The position numbers and the translations under genes are program-made. DNA of 64,000 nt, taken from contig NZ_LT634361.1 of the NCBI RefSeq assembly GCF_900119795.1, positions 1,612,001-1,676,000 of the forward strand, in the 5' to 3' direction. The notes beneath the pieces are model-generated. The model saw nothing but the letters and a program-made list of their open reading frames with translations. It was not told the origin of the DNA and did not search any database. Within the stretch, counting starts at the first letter, position 1. Each line of letters starts with the position of its first letter. This DNA is from Tenacibaculum maritimum NCIMB 2154 (GTDB lineage Bacteria > Bacteroidota > Bacteroidia > Flavobacteriales > Flavobacteriaceae). Of this stretch, positions 52,926 to 62,596 are shown piece by piece.

Positions 52926-52956
52926 AAAGCTTCCTGAGATTCACAGGAAGCTTTTG
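52926..52956 (+). terminator. hairpin terminator after the OmpW-like gene
   Basis: An 11-bp perfect stem (52926-52936 with 52944-52954), 7-base loop and T-run, 42 bases past the stop. Confidence 0.75.
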
Positions 52957-53153
52957 TTTATCGTTTTAATATTGATTTTTTTAAGACTATAAATCAATTA
53001 GCTTTTCGGTAGAGTAGAGTTGAAACTGGAGTACCTAATATTTTTTTGCTAGTTTTTTGATCCTTATTTTCCTTTTAACATAAATTAAATGCATTTTGTG
53101 TAATTTTATTAGCAAACTCCGACGTAAAGAAAAACATTATAAAACAAAATTAC

Positions 53154-53879
53154 ATGAGATATTTTTTTCTTTTTATTACAATGTATTTCGGTTTGTATAA
53201 AACAGATTATACTGCCCAAGAAATAATAGATAAGTCTATTGAAAAAAGTGGTTTGCAAGTCATGAGCAATGCTACATTAGCATTTACGTTTAGAGATAAA
53301 CATTACAAAGCTGTTAGAAAAGATGGACATTTCAATTTGTCAAAATCGTTTGTAAAAGATGGTGTAAAAATAGAAGATATTCTTTCTAACAGTGGTTTAC
53401 AACGCTTTATAGGAGGCAAAGAAGTTTCTTTAAATGAGAAAGCGAAAAATGCCTACGCAAATTCTGTGAATTCCGTACATTATTTTGCAGTGCTACCTTA
53501 TGGATTAAATGATAAGGCGGTTTATAAAAAATTACTGCCAGAGGTAACTATTAAAGGAAAAGCTTATTATAAAATAGAAATTACTTTTAATGAAAAAGGG
53601 GGAGGTGATGATTTTGATGACGTGTTTATTTACTGGATTGATAAAAAGACTTTTAAAGTAACTTATTTAGCGTATAAATACCATACCAACGGAGGAGGAA
53701 TTCGTTTTAGAGATGTAAAAAAAGAACATCTTATAAAAGGAGTACGTTTGGTTGATTATAATAACTACAAACCATTAAAAAAAGAGCTTAATTTTTATGA
53801 TATAGATAAAGAGTATGAAAATAATAAGCTGAAAAAACTATCAGAAATAGTTTTGGAAAATATTAGCATAACTTATTAA
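53154..53879 (+). CDS. DUF6503-like secreted protein of unknown function
   Basis: A 241-residue protein with a short hydrophobic N-terminus (MRYFFLFITMYFGLY), likely an export signal. I recall similar Flavobacteriaceae proteins being labelled DUF6503. The mature part starts AQEIIDKSIEKSG, like the N-terminal helix of LolA/outer-membrane lipoprotein-sorting-like folds, and has VHYFAVLPYGLNDKAVYK and VFIYWIDKKTFKVTYLAY. A LolA-like half-barrel is a reasonable fold guess but not certain. Transcribed alone, convergent with clpB. Confidence 0.6.
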   Translation: MRYFFLFITMYFGLYKTDYTAQEIIDKSIEKSGLQVMSNATLAFTFRDKHYKAVRKDGHFNLSKSFVKDGVKIEDILSNSGLQRFIGGKEVSLNEKAKNAYANSVNSVHYFAVLPYGLNDKAVYKKLLPEVTIKGKAYYKIEITFNEKGGGDDFDDVFIYWIDKKTFKVTYLAYKYHTNGGGIRFRDVKKEHLIKGVRLVDYNNYKPLKKELNFYDIDKEYENNKLKKLSEIVLENISITY

Positions 53880-53882
53880 AAT

Positions 53883-53919
53883 AAAAAAAGCGATACTCTG
53901 AGTAAGTATCGCTTTTTTT
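53883..53919. terminator. bidirectional terminator between the DUF6503-like gene and clpB
   Basis: A 15-bp perfect stem (53883-53897 with 53905-53919) with 7-base loop; seven A and seven T form the stem base. Confidence 0.75.
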
Positions 53920-53921
53920 AA

Positions 53922-56525
53922 TTAGTGATTTATTAATTCCGTTTGATTTCTAAAAACAAGTTTGTCATCAAAAGCATCTAGTAAAATAATACTATCGGTA
54001 GTAACCTTTCCTGATAATATTTCTTTAGACAAGGTGTTTAATACCTCTTTTTGAAGCACTCGTTTTACAGGACGGGCACCAAATTCAGGTTGGTATCCTT
54101 TTTGAGCCAAATAGTTAATAGCTTCATCTGTAGCGTCTAAAGTGATATTTTGTTCTGCAATCATTTTCTTAACGCGGTCTAATTGTATTTTTACAATTTG
54201 ATGAATGTTTTCCTTAGAAAGCGGTGTAAACATGATAATATCATCTATTCTATTTAAAAACTCAGGTCTTACGGTTTGTTTTAATAAACCTATCACCTCC
54301 GTTTTAGCTATTTCCATACTCGATTGGAGATCTCCTTTTAAGTTGTCAAACTTCTCTTGAATGATATGGCTCCCCATATTAGAAGTCATGATGATGATAG
54401 TATTTTTAAAATCAGCAACGCGCCCTTTATTATCTGTTAGCCTACCTTCGTCTAATACTTGAAGTAATATATTAAAAGTATCAGGATGCGCTTTTTCAAT
54501 TTCATCTAAAAGAATTACAGAGTAAGGTTTTCTACGAACAGCTTCAGTCAATTGACCTCCTTCGTCATAGCCCACATATCCAGGAGGCGCACCTACCAAA
54601 CGGCTTACAGAATGGCGTTCTTGATATTCACTCATATCAATTCTAGTCATTGCATTTTCATCATCAAATAAATAATCAGCTAGGGCTTTTGCTAATTCTG
54701 TTTTTCCAACCCCAGTAGTTCCTAAAAATAAGAAAGAACCAATTGGTTTATTAGGATTTTGTAATCCTGCACGAGAACGTCTTACAGCATCAGCAACAGC
54801 CGTTATAGCTTCTTCTTGTCCTACCACTCGCTTATGCAATTCATTTTCTAACTTCAATAATTTTTCACGTTCTGATTGCAGCATCTTAGTAACAGGAACC
54901 CCCGTCCATTTAGCAACAACTTCGGCAATATTATCATAAGTAACTTCTTCTTTTATTAAGGCGTTATCTTGTTGGTTTGCTAATATTTTTTGTTGTTCTT
55001 CAAGAGATTCTTGCGCTGTTTTAATTTTTCCATATCTAATTTCAGCAACCTTACCATAGTCTCCATTTCGTTCCGCCTTATCAGCTTCCTGTTTATAGTT
55101 TTCTATAGTTGCTTTTAATGATTGTATAGTATCGACTACACTTTTTTCAGATTGCCATTTTGCATTAATTTCATTACGATCTTCTTTTAAATTTGCTAAA
55201 TCAGCATTCAAAGATTTTAGTTTAGCAGTATCATCCTCGCGTTTAATGGCTTCTATCTCAATTTCAAGCTGCATGATTCTTCTATCTAAAACATCTAATT
55301 CTTCAGGTTTAGAGTTCATTTCCATACGAAGTTTAGCAGCAGCTTCATCCATAAGATCAATGGCTTTGTCTGGTAAAAATCGATTGGTGATATAGCGTTG
55401 CGATAATTCTACAGCACCAATAATAGCCTCATCTTTAATGCGAACTTTGTGATGCGTTTCATATGTATCTTTAATTCCTCTTAAAATAGAAATGGCACTT
55501 TCTGTATCAGGTTCATCTACTATCACTTTTTGGAAACGACGCTCTAAGGCTTTGTCTTTTTCAAAATATTTTTGATACTCATCCAAGGTAGTAGCACCAA
55601 TGGCGCGAAGTTCTCCACGTGCCAATGCTGGCTTTAAGATATTAGCGGCATCCATGGCTCCTTGACCTCCTCCAGCACCTACTAAGGTATGAATTTCATC
55701 AATAAAAAGTACAATATCACCATTTGAACTAGTTACTTCTTTGACAACAGATTTTAAGCGCTCTTCAAATTCTCCTTTAAATTTAGCTCCTGCAATTAAA
55801 GCTCCCATATCTAACGAAAATAGTTGTTTTTCTTTTAAATTTTCAGGAACATCTCCGCGAATAATCCTATGCGCTAATCCCTCTGCAATAGCTGTTTTAC
55901 CTGTTCCAGGTTCTCCAACTAAAATAGGATTGTTTTTAGTTCTTCTGGTTAAAATTTGTAATAAGCGGCGTATTTCTTCATCTCTACCAATTACTGGATC
56001 TAGCTTTCCATCTTGTGCTAATTGGTTTAAGTTTTTAGCATATTTACTTAAAGCATTATAGGTTTCTTCTGCACTTTTAGAAGTTACACGAGTTCCTTTT
56101 CTTAATTCTTCTATGGTAGCTAACAAATCTTTTTCCGTAACTCCTTGGTCTTTTAAGATTTGAGAAGCATTACTTTTTGACTTAAAAAGAGCTAGCAAAA
56201 TATGTTCTATTGATACATATTCATCGCTCATTTTTTTAGCAAGGATGCTTGCTTCATTTAGTGTTTTTCCAGCTTCTCTAGAAAGGAGTATTTCGGCTCC
56301 TGACACCTTAGGTAAGTTTTCTAATTGCTTGTTTAAAACTTGTTGAACGATATGGATGTTGATTCCTAGTTTTTTTAGTACAAAAGGAAGTACATTTTCG
56401 TCAACATTGAGTAAGGCTTTAAAAATATGTTCATTGTTTATTTGATTATGTCCATAACTTTGCGCTAATTCTTGTGCTTTTTGTATGGTTTCTTGCGATT
56501 TTATCGTATAATTGTTTAAATTCAT
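53922..56525 (-). CDS. clpB: ATP-dependent chaperone ClpB
   Basis: Hexameric disaggregase that works with DnaK to rescue aggregated proteins. At 867 residues it is full length. It has an N-domain with two Clp repeats (about 1-150), AAA+ 1 with Walker A GEPGTGKTAIAEGLA and VLFIDEIHTLVGAGG, the coiled-coil middle domain that distinguishes ClpB from ClpA/C (about 405-530), and AAA+ 2 with Walker A GTTGVGKTELAKALA, VILLDEIEKAHPD and NRIDDIIMF. No CIRCE-like repeat is seen upstream. Confidence 0.96.
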   Translation of the reverse strand: MNLNNYTIKSQETIQKAQELAQSYGHNQINNEHIFKALLNVDENVLPFVLKKLGINIHIVQQVLNKQLENLPKVSGAEILLSREAGKTLNEASILAKKMSDEYVSIEHILLALFKSKSNASQILKDQGVTEKDLLATIEELRKGTRVTSKSAEETYNALSKYAKNLNQLAQDGKLDPVIGRDEEIRRLLQILTRRTKNNPILVGEPGTGKTAIAEGLAHRIIRGDVPENLKEKQLFSLDMGALIAGAKFKGEFEERLKSVVKEVTSSNGDIVLFIDEIHTLVGAGGGQGAMDAANILKPALARGELRAIGATTLDEYQKYFEKDKALERRFQKVIVDEPDTESAISILRGIKDTYETHHKVRIKDEAIIGAVELSQRYITNRFLPDKAIDLMDEAAAKLRMEMNSKPEELDVLDRRIMQLEIEIEAIKREDDTAKLKSLNADLANLKEDRNEINAKWQSEKSVVDTIQSLKATIENYKQEADKAERNGDYGKVAEIRYGKIKTAQESLEEQQKILANQQDNALIKEEVTYDNIAEVVAKWTGVPVTKMLQSEREKLLKLENELHKRVVGQEEAITAVADAVRRSRAGLQNPNKPIGSFLFLGTTGVGKTELAKALADYLFDDENAMTRIDMSEYQERHSVSRLVGAPPGYVGYDEGGQLTEAVRRKPYSVILLDEIEKAHPDTFNILLQVLDEGRLTDNKGRVADFKNTIIIMTSNMGSHIIQEKFDNLKGDLQSSMEIAKTEVIGLLKQTVRPEFLNRIDDIIMFTPLSKENIHQIVKIQLDRVKKMIAEQNITLDATDEAINYLAQKGYQPEFGARPVKRVLQKEVLNTLSKEILSGKVTTDSIILLDAFDDKLVFRNQTELINH

Positions 56526-56689
56526 TTTCTATTTTTTTTTAATTTTTCATGAGAAAAAAATCAAAAGTGATACCATTTGTAAAAAGCAAACAAAAACAGT
56601 CATTTTGTCTTGTTTATAAGAGTTTTACTGACTTTTTGGCTTTATGAAAGTTTTTTTAATTAGTATCGACCAAACCAAAAAACAAAAAT

Positions 56690-57094
56690 ATGGGACTATT
56701 TAGTAGTATATTCGGAAATAAAACGAAGAAAGAAGATAAAAAGGAAGTACAATCGAATGTAAATTGGATTCGATTGAATTCTTTAAAGCAATTAGAAGCA
56801 ATTAAAAAATTGTCTAAAACAGAAACAATCGCTATTTTTAAGCATTCAACAAGATGTAGTATTAGCAGTGTTGCAATTCAACGATTTGAAAGGTCTTTTG
56901 ATGAAGATTTAAAAGAATTAAAGGTGTATTATTTGGATTTGTTAAATTATCGTGAAATATCAAATGAAGTAGGATACCAATTTCAAGTACTTCACCAATC
57001 ACCTCAATTACTGGTAATTAAAAATGGAGAAGCCGTTGCGCATGCATCTCATTATGATATTACACAAGTGAATTTAAAAAGCTTTTTAAAATAA
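56690..57094 (+). CDS. ytxJ: Bacillithiol-system thioredoxin-like protein YtxJ
   Basis: A 134-residue cytosolic thioredoxin-fold protein of the YtxJ/DUF2847 family, proposed to act in bacillithiol (de)thiolation. The active-site motif is a monothiol TRCSIS (about residues 58-63), followed by YYLDLLNYREISNEVG and the cis-proline loop HQSPQLLVIKNGEAV. The organism also carries bshA at 19.4 kb. About 30 residues at the N-terminus (GLFSSIFGNKTKKEDKK) are a flexible basic leader. It is divergent from clpB. Confidence 0.88.
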   Translation: MGLFSSIFGNKTKKEDKKEVQSNVNWIRLNSLKQLEAIKKLSKTETIAIFKHSTRCSISSVAIQRFERSFDEDLKELKVYYLDLLNYREISNEVGYQFQVLHQSPQLLVIKNGEAVAHASHYDITQVNLKSFLK

Positions 57095-57130
57095 ACGTTG
57101 TTTTGTGCTGGTTTTTCTTAAGAATGATGC

Positions 57131-57138
57131 TATTTTTG
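57131..57138 (+). promoter_or_regulatory. TATTTTTG -7 box for the SF2 helicase gene
   Basis: Exact TAnnTTTG match 22 bases before the TTG start codon at 57161. Confidence 0.45.
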
Positions 57139-57160
57139 TATCCTTCAAAAAACCAACACA

Positions 57161-58711
57161 TTGAGCAATACAATCTCTGATAAAAAAGTAGGAAAAGACC
57201 TATATAGCTACCAAAAAAGGGCCATTCATAGTATTTTTAAAAGCTTTGAAAATGCTCCAGAAAACTACCATTTATTATACCAATTACCAACAGGAGGAGG
57301 AAAAACAGTTATTTTTTCAGAAATAACAAGACAATACTTAAAACATTATCAAAAGAAGGTATTGATAATGACGCACCGTATAGAATTATGTAAACAAACT
57401 GCTAAAATGTTAGTGGAGTTTGGTGTAGATAATAAGATTGTTGATAGTAAAGCGAGTTTAGATGATCAAAACGAATATAGTTGTTTTGTTGCTATGGTGG
57501 AAACACTAAACAATCGACTAAATGATAATATGCTTGATATTTCTGATGTAGGATTAGTGATTATTGATGAAGCGCATTATAATTCTTTTACAAAATTGTT
57601 TAAGTATTTTGATAAGTCTTTTGTGCTGGGGGTTACGGCTACTCCTTTAAGTTCAAATATGAAACTGCCTATGAAAGATAATTATGATGATTTAATAGCT
57701 GGTGAAAGTATTGGTACATTAATAGAAAATGAATTTCTAGCGCGTGCAAAAGTATATTCTTATAATGTAGGACTGACTTCGTTAGAAGTAGGGGCTAATG
57801 GAGATTACACCGTAAAATCTTCTGAAGATTTATATACGAATACAGATATGCTAGGAAAGCTTTTAAAAGCTTATCAAGAACGTTCTAAAGGAAAAAAAAC
57901 ATTGATATTTAACAATGGAATCAATACTTCTTTACATGTTTATGATACTTTTAAAAGAGCAGGGTATCCAATAGCGCATTTAGATAATACAAATACGAAA
58001 AAAGAACGCGATTTTATTTTAAAATGGTTTAAAGAAACTCCTAATGCTATTATTACTTCTGTAAGTATTCTAACAACAGGATTTGATGAACCTACTGTAG
58101 AATCTATTATATTGAATAGGGCTACAAAATCATTAACCTTATACTATCAAATGATAGGGCGTGGTTCGCGTATTTTACCTGGAAAAAGTAGTTTTAATGT
58201 TATTGACTTAGGTAATAATTTCCATCGTTTTGGACCTTGGGGGGCTGATTTAGATTGGCATAAAATGTTTAGAGCGCCTAATTTTTACTTAGATAATTTA
58301 TTAAGTGATGAGGAAATAGAAAGTACTTTTGTATATGAGCTACCTGAAGAAGTAAGGGCTGAGTTTTCAAATTCAAAAGATTTGTATTTCGATGTTAAAA
58401 AGGTGTATGTTGATACCATAAAAACAGGGCAAAGCTCTAAAAAAGTATTGGAACGCTCTATTGAACATCATGCTAGAATGTGTATTGAAAATAGTGAAGA
58501 TGTGTTTGATGCACTTATCTTGGCTAAAAAGTTAGGAGATGATATTGATGATAGGATACATCGTTACTCAAAATGTATTTGTAAGAGTACACACAATTTT
58601 ATAGATTGGTTACGCGATGATTATCGTAAGAAATTAAATACATATTTACGTAATAATTTTGATGAGATTTACGAAGATATTTTTGGGCATCCACCTCCTG
58701 AAGAAGAATAA
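57161..58711 (+). CDS. DEAH-box superfamily 2 helicase
   Basis: A 516-residue ATP-dependent helicase of the SSL2/XPB-like SF2 group. It has an N-terminal Q-like segment YSYQKRAIHSIF, Walker A QLPTGGGKTVIFSE, motif II VIIDEAHYNSF, GVTATPLSS (motif III), then the second RecA domain with TLIFNNGINTSLHVYD, SILTTGFDEPTVESII (motif V) and YYQMIGRGSRIL (motif VI). A charged C-terminal extension of about 130 residues has no recognised domain. Start codon is TTG. It could act in DNA or RNA repair; the precise role is unknown. Confidence 0.88.
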   Translation: MSNTISDKKVGKDLYSYQKRAIHSIFKSFENAPENYHLLYQLPTGGGKTVIFSEITRQYLKHYQKKVLIMTHRIELCKQTAKMLVEFGVDNKIVDSKASLDDQNEYSCFVAMVETLNNRLNDNMLDISDVGLVIIDEAHYNSFTKLFKYFDKSFVLGVTATPLSSNMKLPMKDNYDDLIAGESIGTLIENEFLARAKVYSYNVGLTSLEVGANGDYTVKSSEDLYTNTDMLGKLLKAYQERSKGKKTLIFNNGINTSLHVYDTFKRAGYPIAHLDNTNTKKERDFILKWFKETPNAIITSVSILTTGFDEPTVESIILNRATKSLTLYYQMIGRGSRILPGKSSFNVIDLGNNFHRFGPWGADLDWHKMFRAPNFYLDNLLSDEEIESTFVYELPEEVRAEFSNSKDLYFDVKKVYVDTIKTGQSSKKVLERSIEHHARMCIENSEDVFDALILAKKLGDDIDDRIHRYSKCICKSTHNFIDWLRDDYRKKLNTYLRNNFDEIYEDIFGHPPPEEE

Positions 58712-58732
58712 AATAACTAGAAATAGTTTGCC

Positions 58733-58763
58733 AAAAAGCACTACAAAAAAGTAGTACTTTTTT
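58733..58763 (+). terminator. hairpin terminator after the SF2 helicase gene
   Basis: A 12-bp stem with one mismatch (58733-58744 with 58751-58762), 6-A loop and following T-run. Confidence 0.65.
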
Positions 58764-58797
58764 ACTTTTTTTTAAGATGATTTGCTAAAAAATGAGT

Positions 58798-58805
58798 TAC
58801 ATTTG
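58798..58805 (+). promoter_or_regulatory. TACATTTG -7 box upstream of the RMD1-like gene
   Basis: Exact TAnnTTTG match; if used it gives a 5' leader of about 110 bases, longer than for other genes here. Confidence 0.35.
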
Positions 58806-58921
58806 ATAGGTTTCTTTTTTGGATGAATTTCTAACATTCATTATGTTTCTGTTAAAAGTTAATAAGAAAAATAGATGCCACTACATAAATTATTTGGAAA
58901 TTAAAGTAATCATATTAACAA

Positions 58922-59698
58922 ATGGATTTAATTGCTAAAGCATATCATTTAGAAAAGCGCATAGTATTAAATAATGCTACTAAAGCATTAGAGAAGTACC
59001 AGCTCCTAAAAAAGGAACGCTCTTTTTTATTGTATAAAATAAAAGAACAATCTTATGTATATATCAAAGATTATGGTAGTATTGTTTTTATAAATTGTGC
59101 AACAACCTTAATTGAAAAGACAATAAATTCACTGCTAATAGATCGTAAAGGAAATACAGATTTACCCTCCGAAGAATATACAATTACTTTTAAGGATATT
59201 ATTGATGTTGATTTTGGCACTATTCAAATAAAGGAACTAAATGACGATGTGGCTCATCTTATCATGTTTAATTTGGCACAATCTGTCGTTTTAATGGGCT
59301 ATGTTAATGAAACATCTGATTTGCACCATAAAACATTAATTTATTCAAAACAACTAGCGCAAACAGGTAGATTTAAGCTTCCTAAAACACAAATGCAAAA
59401 GTTTATAGGAAAAACAATGAATTTAAAAAATAATATTGCCGAAAACCTCTTTATTTTTGAATCCCCTGATCTTGCATGGAATAGCAAAGACTTACTAACA
59501 CTAGATGATAAATTAAAAAAGGAGCTAGATATAGAAAAACGTCATCAAGGAATAGAAAATAGTCTGAATGTTATTAAGGAGAATTTAGACTTGTTTAGTG
59601 ATATTCTTCAACATAAATATAGCAGTATGTTGGAATGGATTATTATCATTTTAATTCTCTTTGAAGTAGTTCAGGTTATTATAGAAAAACTAATTTAA
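58922..59698 (+). CDS. RMD1/DUF155-family membrane protein
   Basis: A 258-residue protein of the RMD1 (DUF155) family, known in yeast from Rmd1/Rmd8 and mitochondrial RMND1 but also found in bacteria. The body has YVYIKDYGSIVFINC and an Asp-rich strand (DIIDVDFGTIQIKEL). Then comes NLAQSVVLMGYVNETSDLHH, and the family's C-terminal pattern: a helix with FSDILQHKYSSMLEWI followed by one membrane segment (IIIILILFEVVQVII). It is a tail-anchored type with its bulk in the cytosol. Bacterial function is unknown. Confidence 0.75.
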   Translation: MDLIAKAYHLEKRIVLNNATKALEKYQLLKKERSFLLYKIKEQSYVYIKDYGSIVFINCATTLIEKTINSLLIDRKGNTDLPSEEYTITFKDIIDVDFGTIQIKELNDDVAHLIMFNLAQSVVLMGYVNETSDLHHKTLIYSKQLAQTGRFKLPKTQMQKFIGKTMNLKNNIAENLFIFESPDLAWNSKDLLTLDDKLKKELDIEKRHQGIENSLNVIKENLDLFSDILQHKYSSMLEWIIIILILFEVVQVIIEKLI

Positions 59699-59737
59699 AA
59701 AAAGAGACTCGTATATGCACAGCGAGTCTCTTTTTTT
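59697..59737. terminator. bidirectional terminator between the RMD1-like gene and fahA
   Basis: A 15-bp perfect stem (59697-59711 with 59723-59737) with 11-base loop; A-run and T-run form the stem base. Confidence 0.75.
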
Positions 59738-59782
59738 AGGTAGTTGTTTTATAATTCTAAAACAATTATGGTAAGGTTAAGT

Positions 59783-61063
59783 TTACTTTAAAGCAGGTAA
59801 TACTTTACCAGAACACTCTCCAAAACCAATACGAACGTTATCATTTTGTGAGTAGCCTCTCATAATAACGGTATCATGGTCATTAATGAACTTTCGTTCA
59901 CTACCATCCTTCATTTTAATAGGGTTTTGACCTCGCCAAGTTAGCTCTAACATAGAACCAAAGCTATCTTTAGTAGGGCCTGATATGGTACCGCTTCCCA
60001 TCATATCTCCAGCATTTACAGGGCATCCGTTTACAGTATGGTGGGCTAGTTGTTGCGCCATGGTCCAGTACATATACTTAAAATTAGAGTTACATACAAC
60101 CGTTTCATCCTCATTTTCAGGTTTAATAGCCATTTGTAAGTTAATATCATAGCTATCATTCCCTTCTTTACGTAAATAAGGTAAGGGCTCATAAACTTGC
60201 TTAGGGTTAGCTACTCTAAAAGGCTCTAAAGCATCTAAGGTTACAATCCAAGGAGAAATAGTAGAGGCAAAGCTTTTTCCTAAGAACGGACCTAAAGGAA
60301 CATATTCCCATGCTTGAATATCTCTAGCGGACCAATCGTTGAACAATACCAATCCAAAAATATAGTCTTCTGCTTCTTCAATAGGAATTCTTTCACCTAA
60401 ATCATTTGCAACGGTTGTAATAAATGCCATTTCTAATTCAAAGTCTAATAATTTTGAAGGTCCGAAATTAGGGGTTGTTTCTCCCTCATTTGGTCGTGAT
60501 TGTCCGATAGGACGACGTATGGGGGTACCTGACGGAACAATTGATGAGCTTCTTCCATGATATCCAATAGGAATTTGTAACCAGTTAGGAAATAAAGCAT
60601 TTTCTGGATCGCGAAATAATGACCCTACATTGGTAGCGTGCTCTTTACTTGCATAAAAATCAGTATAATCACCAACAGCAACAGGCAATTGCATTTCTAC
60701 ATCTTCCATTCTAAAAATCACTTGGTCTTTATGCTCAGCATTATCTCTTAAACCTTGATTAGTTACATCAAAAATATCAGCAATTCTATTACGAACTAAA
60801 CGCCATGTTTTGCGCCCATCAGCTATAAAATCATTTAACGTGTCTTGTAAAAAAATATCATCAGTTAGCGGTATTCCTTCAAAATATCCTAATTGATGTA
60901 AAGCACCTAAATCTATTGCGTAATCACCAATTCTTGTTCCAATAGTTATAATATCATCTTTAGTAATAAAAACTCCAAAAGGGATATTTTGAATAGGAAA
61001 ATCTGAGTTTTCTGGTACTTTTAACCAAGATTTTCTGTTAGGGTCGTTAGCTGTTATTTTCAT
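59783..61063 (-). CDS. fahA: Fumarylacetoacetase
   Basis: Last step of tyrosine/homogentisate breakdown: fumarylacetoacetate to fumarate and acetoacetate. The 426-residue protein shows the family's N-terminal SH3-like part (SDFPIQNIPFGVF) and the catalytic domain with DFYASKEHATNVG (catalytic His and metal Asp), GYHGRSSSIVPSGTPIRRP, LDFELEMAFI with the metal-binding Glu, LVLFNDWSARDIQ and GDMMGSGTISG. No other gene of the pathway is in the window. A -7 box lies upstream. Confidence 0.95.
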   Translation of the reverse strand: MKITANDPNRKSWLKVPENSDFPIQNIPFGVFITKDDIITIGTRIGDYAIDLGALHQLGYFEGIPLTDDIFLQDTLNDFIADGRKTWRLVRNRIADIFDVTNQGLRDNAEHKDQVIFRMEDVEMQLPVAVGDYTDFYASKEHATNVGSLFRDPENALFPNWLQIPIGYHGRSSSIVPSGTPIRRPIGQSRPNEGETTPNFGPSKLLDFELEMAFITTVANDLGERIPIEEAEDYIFGLVLFNDWSARDIQAWEYVPLGPFLGKSFASTISPWIVTLDALEPFRVANPKQVYEPLPYLRKEGNDSYDINLQMAIKPENEDETVVCNSNFKYMYWTMAQQLAHHTVNGCPVNAGDMMGSGTISGPTKDSFGSMLELTWRGQNPIKMKDGSERKFINDHDTVIMRGYSQNDNVRIGFGECSGKVLPALK

Positions 61064-61092
61064 TTCTAATTATTGTATTTTTATTTATAAAC

Positions 61093-61100
61093 CAAACCTA
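61093..61100 (-). promoter_or_regulatory. TAGGTTTG -7 box for fahA
   Basis: Exact TAnnTTTG match on the minus strand, 29 bases before the fahA ATG. Confidence 0.45.
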
Positions 61101-61223
61101 CATATTTTTTTATAGTTCTCGGTTACAAAAAATATAAAAAATGTTAATTTGTTTTATAGGTTATATATTAACAAATTCTAAGTAAATATAAACTAAACTT
61201 GTTATTAGCAAAATGATTTTTAT

Positions 61224-61231
61224 TACTTTTG
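61224..61231 (+). promoter_or_regulatory. TACTTTTG -7 box for glyA
   Basis: Exact TAnnTTTG match 22 bases before the glyA ATG, with TTG (61199-61201) 22 bases upstream, within the known spacing range. Confidence 0.55.
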
Positions 61232-61253
61232 ATGCTCTTTTAAATAAACAACA

Positions 61254-62528
61254 ATGCAACAAGACCATCAAATTTTTGATCTTATTCAAGAAGAAAAAGA
61301 AAGACAATTAAACGGATTGGAGTTAATTGCTTCAGAAAATTTTGTAAGTGAACAAGTAATGCTAGCACAAGGTTCCGTTTTAACCAATAAGTATGCCGAA
61401 GGATATCCTAACAAGCGCTATTATGGGGGATGTGAAGTAGTAGATGTAGTTGAGCAAATAGCTATTGATAGAGCTAAGGAGCTGTTTGGTGCTGAGTATG
61501 TAAATGTACAACCACATTCTGGAAGTCAAGCAAACACAGCTGTATTTGCAGCTTGTTTACAACCTGGTGATAAAATTTTAGGATTTGATTTATCACATGG
61601 AGGGCATTTAACTCATGGTTCTCCTGTTAATTTTTCTGGAAAATTATATGAAACTTCATTTTATGGGGTAACTAAAGAAACTGGTGTTTTGGATTATGAT
61701 AAAATTCAAGAAACGGCAGAGAAGGAGCAACCTAAGTTAATTATAGCGGGTGCTTCTGCTTATTCTAGAGATATTGATTTTAAACGTTTTCGTGATATTG
61801 CAGATAGTGTTGGTGCTATTTTAATGGCGGATATTTCGCATCCGGCGGGATTAATTGCTAAGGGTATTTTAAATGACCCTTTACCTCATTGCCATATTGT
61901 TACTACTACTACGCACAAAACTTTAAGAGGTCCTCGTGGCGGAATGATTATGATTGGAAAGGACTTTGAAAATCCGTTTGGGCTAAAGTTAAAAAATGGA
62001 AAACTAAAAAAAATGTCAACCTTAATCAATTCTGCTGTTTTTCCAGGAAATCAAGGAGGGCCATTAGAGCACGTTATTGCAGCTAAAGCAATTGCTTTTG
62101 GAGAGGCTTTAACCGATGAGTTTTTGGAATATCAGTTGCAAGTTAAAGAAAATGCAGCAGCAATGGCAAAGGCATTTGTAGCAAAAGGATATGATATTAT
62201 TTCTGGTGGAACGGATAATCATATGATGCTAATTGATTTAAGAAATAAAAATATTTCAGGAAAAGATGCTGAAGCTGCTTTGGGTAAGGCTGCAATAACA
62301 GTAAATAAAAACATGGTTCCTTTTGATGATAAATCGCCTTTTATAACTTCAGGTATCCGTGTAGGTACTGCCGCCGTAACAACGCGTGGTTTAAAAGAAG
62401 AGGATATGGTAACTATTGTTGATTTGATAGATGAAGCTATTTTAAATGCTGAAAATGATGAAGTGTTGGAGGCTATTGGCGAAAAAGTTTATGAATTAAT
62501 GCACCACAGAAGATTGTTTGTGATGTAA
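61254..62528 (+). CDS. glyA: Serine hydroxymethyltransferase
   Basis: PLP enzyme that interconverts serine and glycine and feeds one-carbon units into tetrahydrofolate. All hallmarks are present in 424 residues: [46 protein letters not shown], the PLP lysine in [33 protein letters not shown] and [16 protein letters not shown]. The C-terminus is normal. Transcribed alone; a strong hairpin separates it from the convergent rmuC. Confidence 0.97.
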   Translation: MQQDHQIFDLIQEEKERQLNGLELIASENFVSEQVMLAQGSVLTNKYAEGYPNKRYYGGCEVVDVVEQIAIDRAKELFGAEYVNVQPHSGSQANTAVFAACLQPGDKILGFDLSHGGHLTHGSPVNFSGKLYETSFYGVTKETGVLDYDKIQETAEKEQPKLIIAGASAYSRDIDFKRFRDIADSVGAILMADISHPAGLIAKGILNDPLPHCHIVTTTTHKTLRGPRGGMIMIGKDFENPFGLKLKNGKLKKMSTLINSAVFPGNQGGPLEHVIAAKAIAFGEALTDEFLEYQLQVKENAAAMAKAFVAKGYDIISGGTDNHMMLIDLRNKNISGKDAEAALGKAAITVNKNMVPFDDKSPFITSGIRVGTAAVTTRGLKEEDMVTIVDLIDEAILNAENDEVLEAIGEKVYELMHHRRLFVM

Positions 62529-62558
62529 ATTGATTATTTACTTTACAATGAATTTTAT

Positions 62559-62596
62559 AAAAAAGCCTCCAACATTTTTAAGTTGGAGGCTTTTTT
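62559..62596. terminator. bidirectional terminator between glyA and rmuC
   Basis: A 15-bp perfect stem (62559-62573 with 62582-62596), 8-base loop, A-run and T-run. It overlaps the rmuC stop codon by one base. Confidence 0.75.

Noticed and set aside
57161..58711. SF2 helicase as part of a restriction or defence system
   Set aside because: No methyltransferase, nuclease or other defence partner is nearby; it has its own promoter box and terminator.
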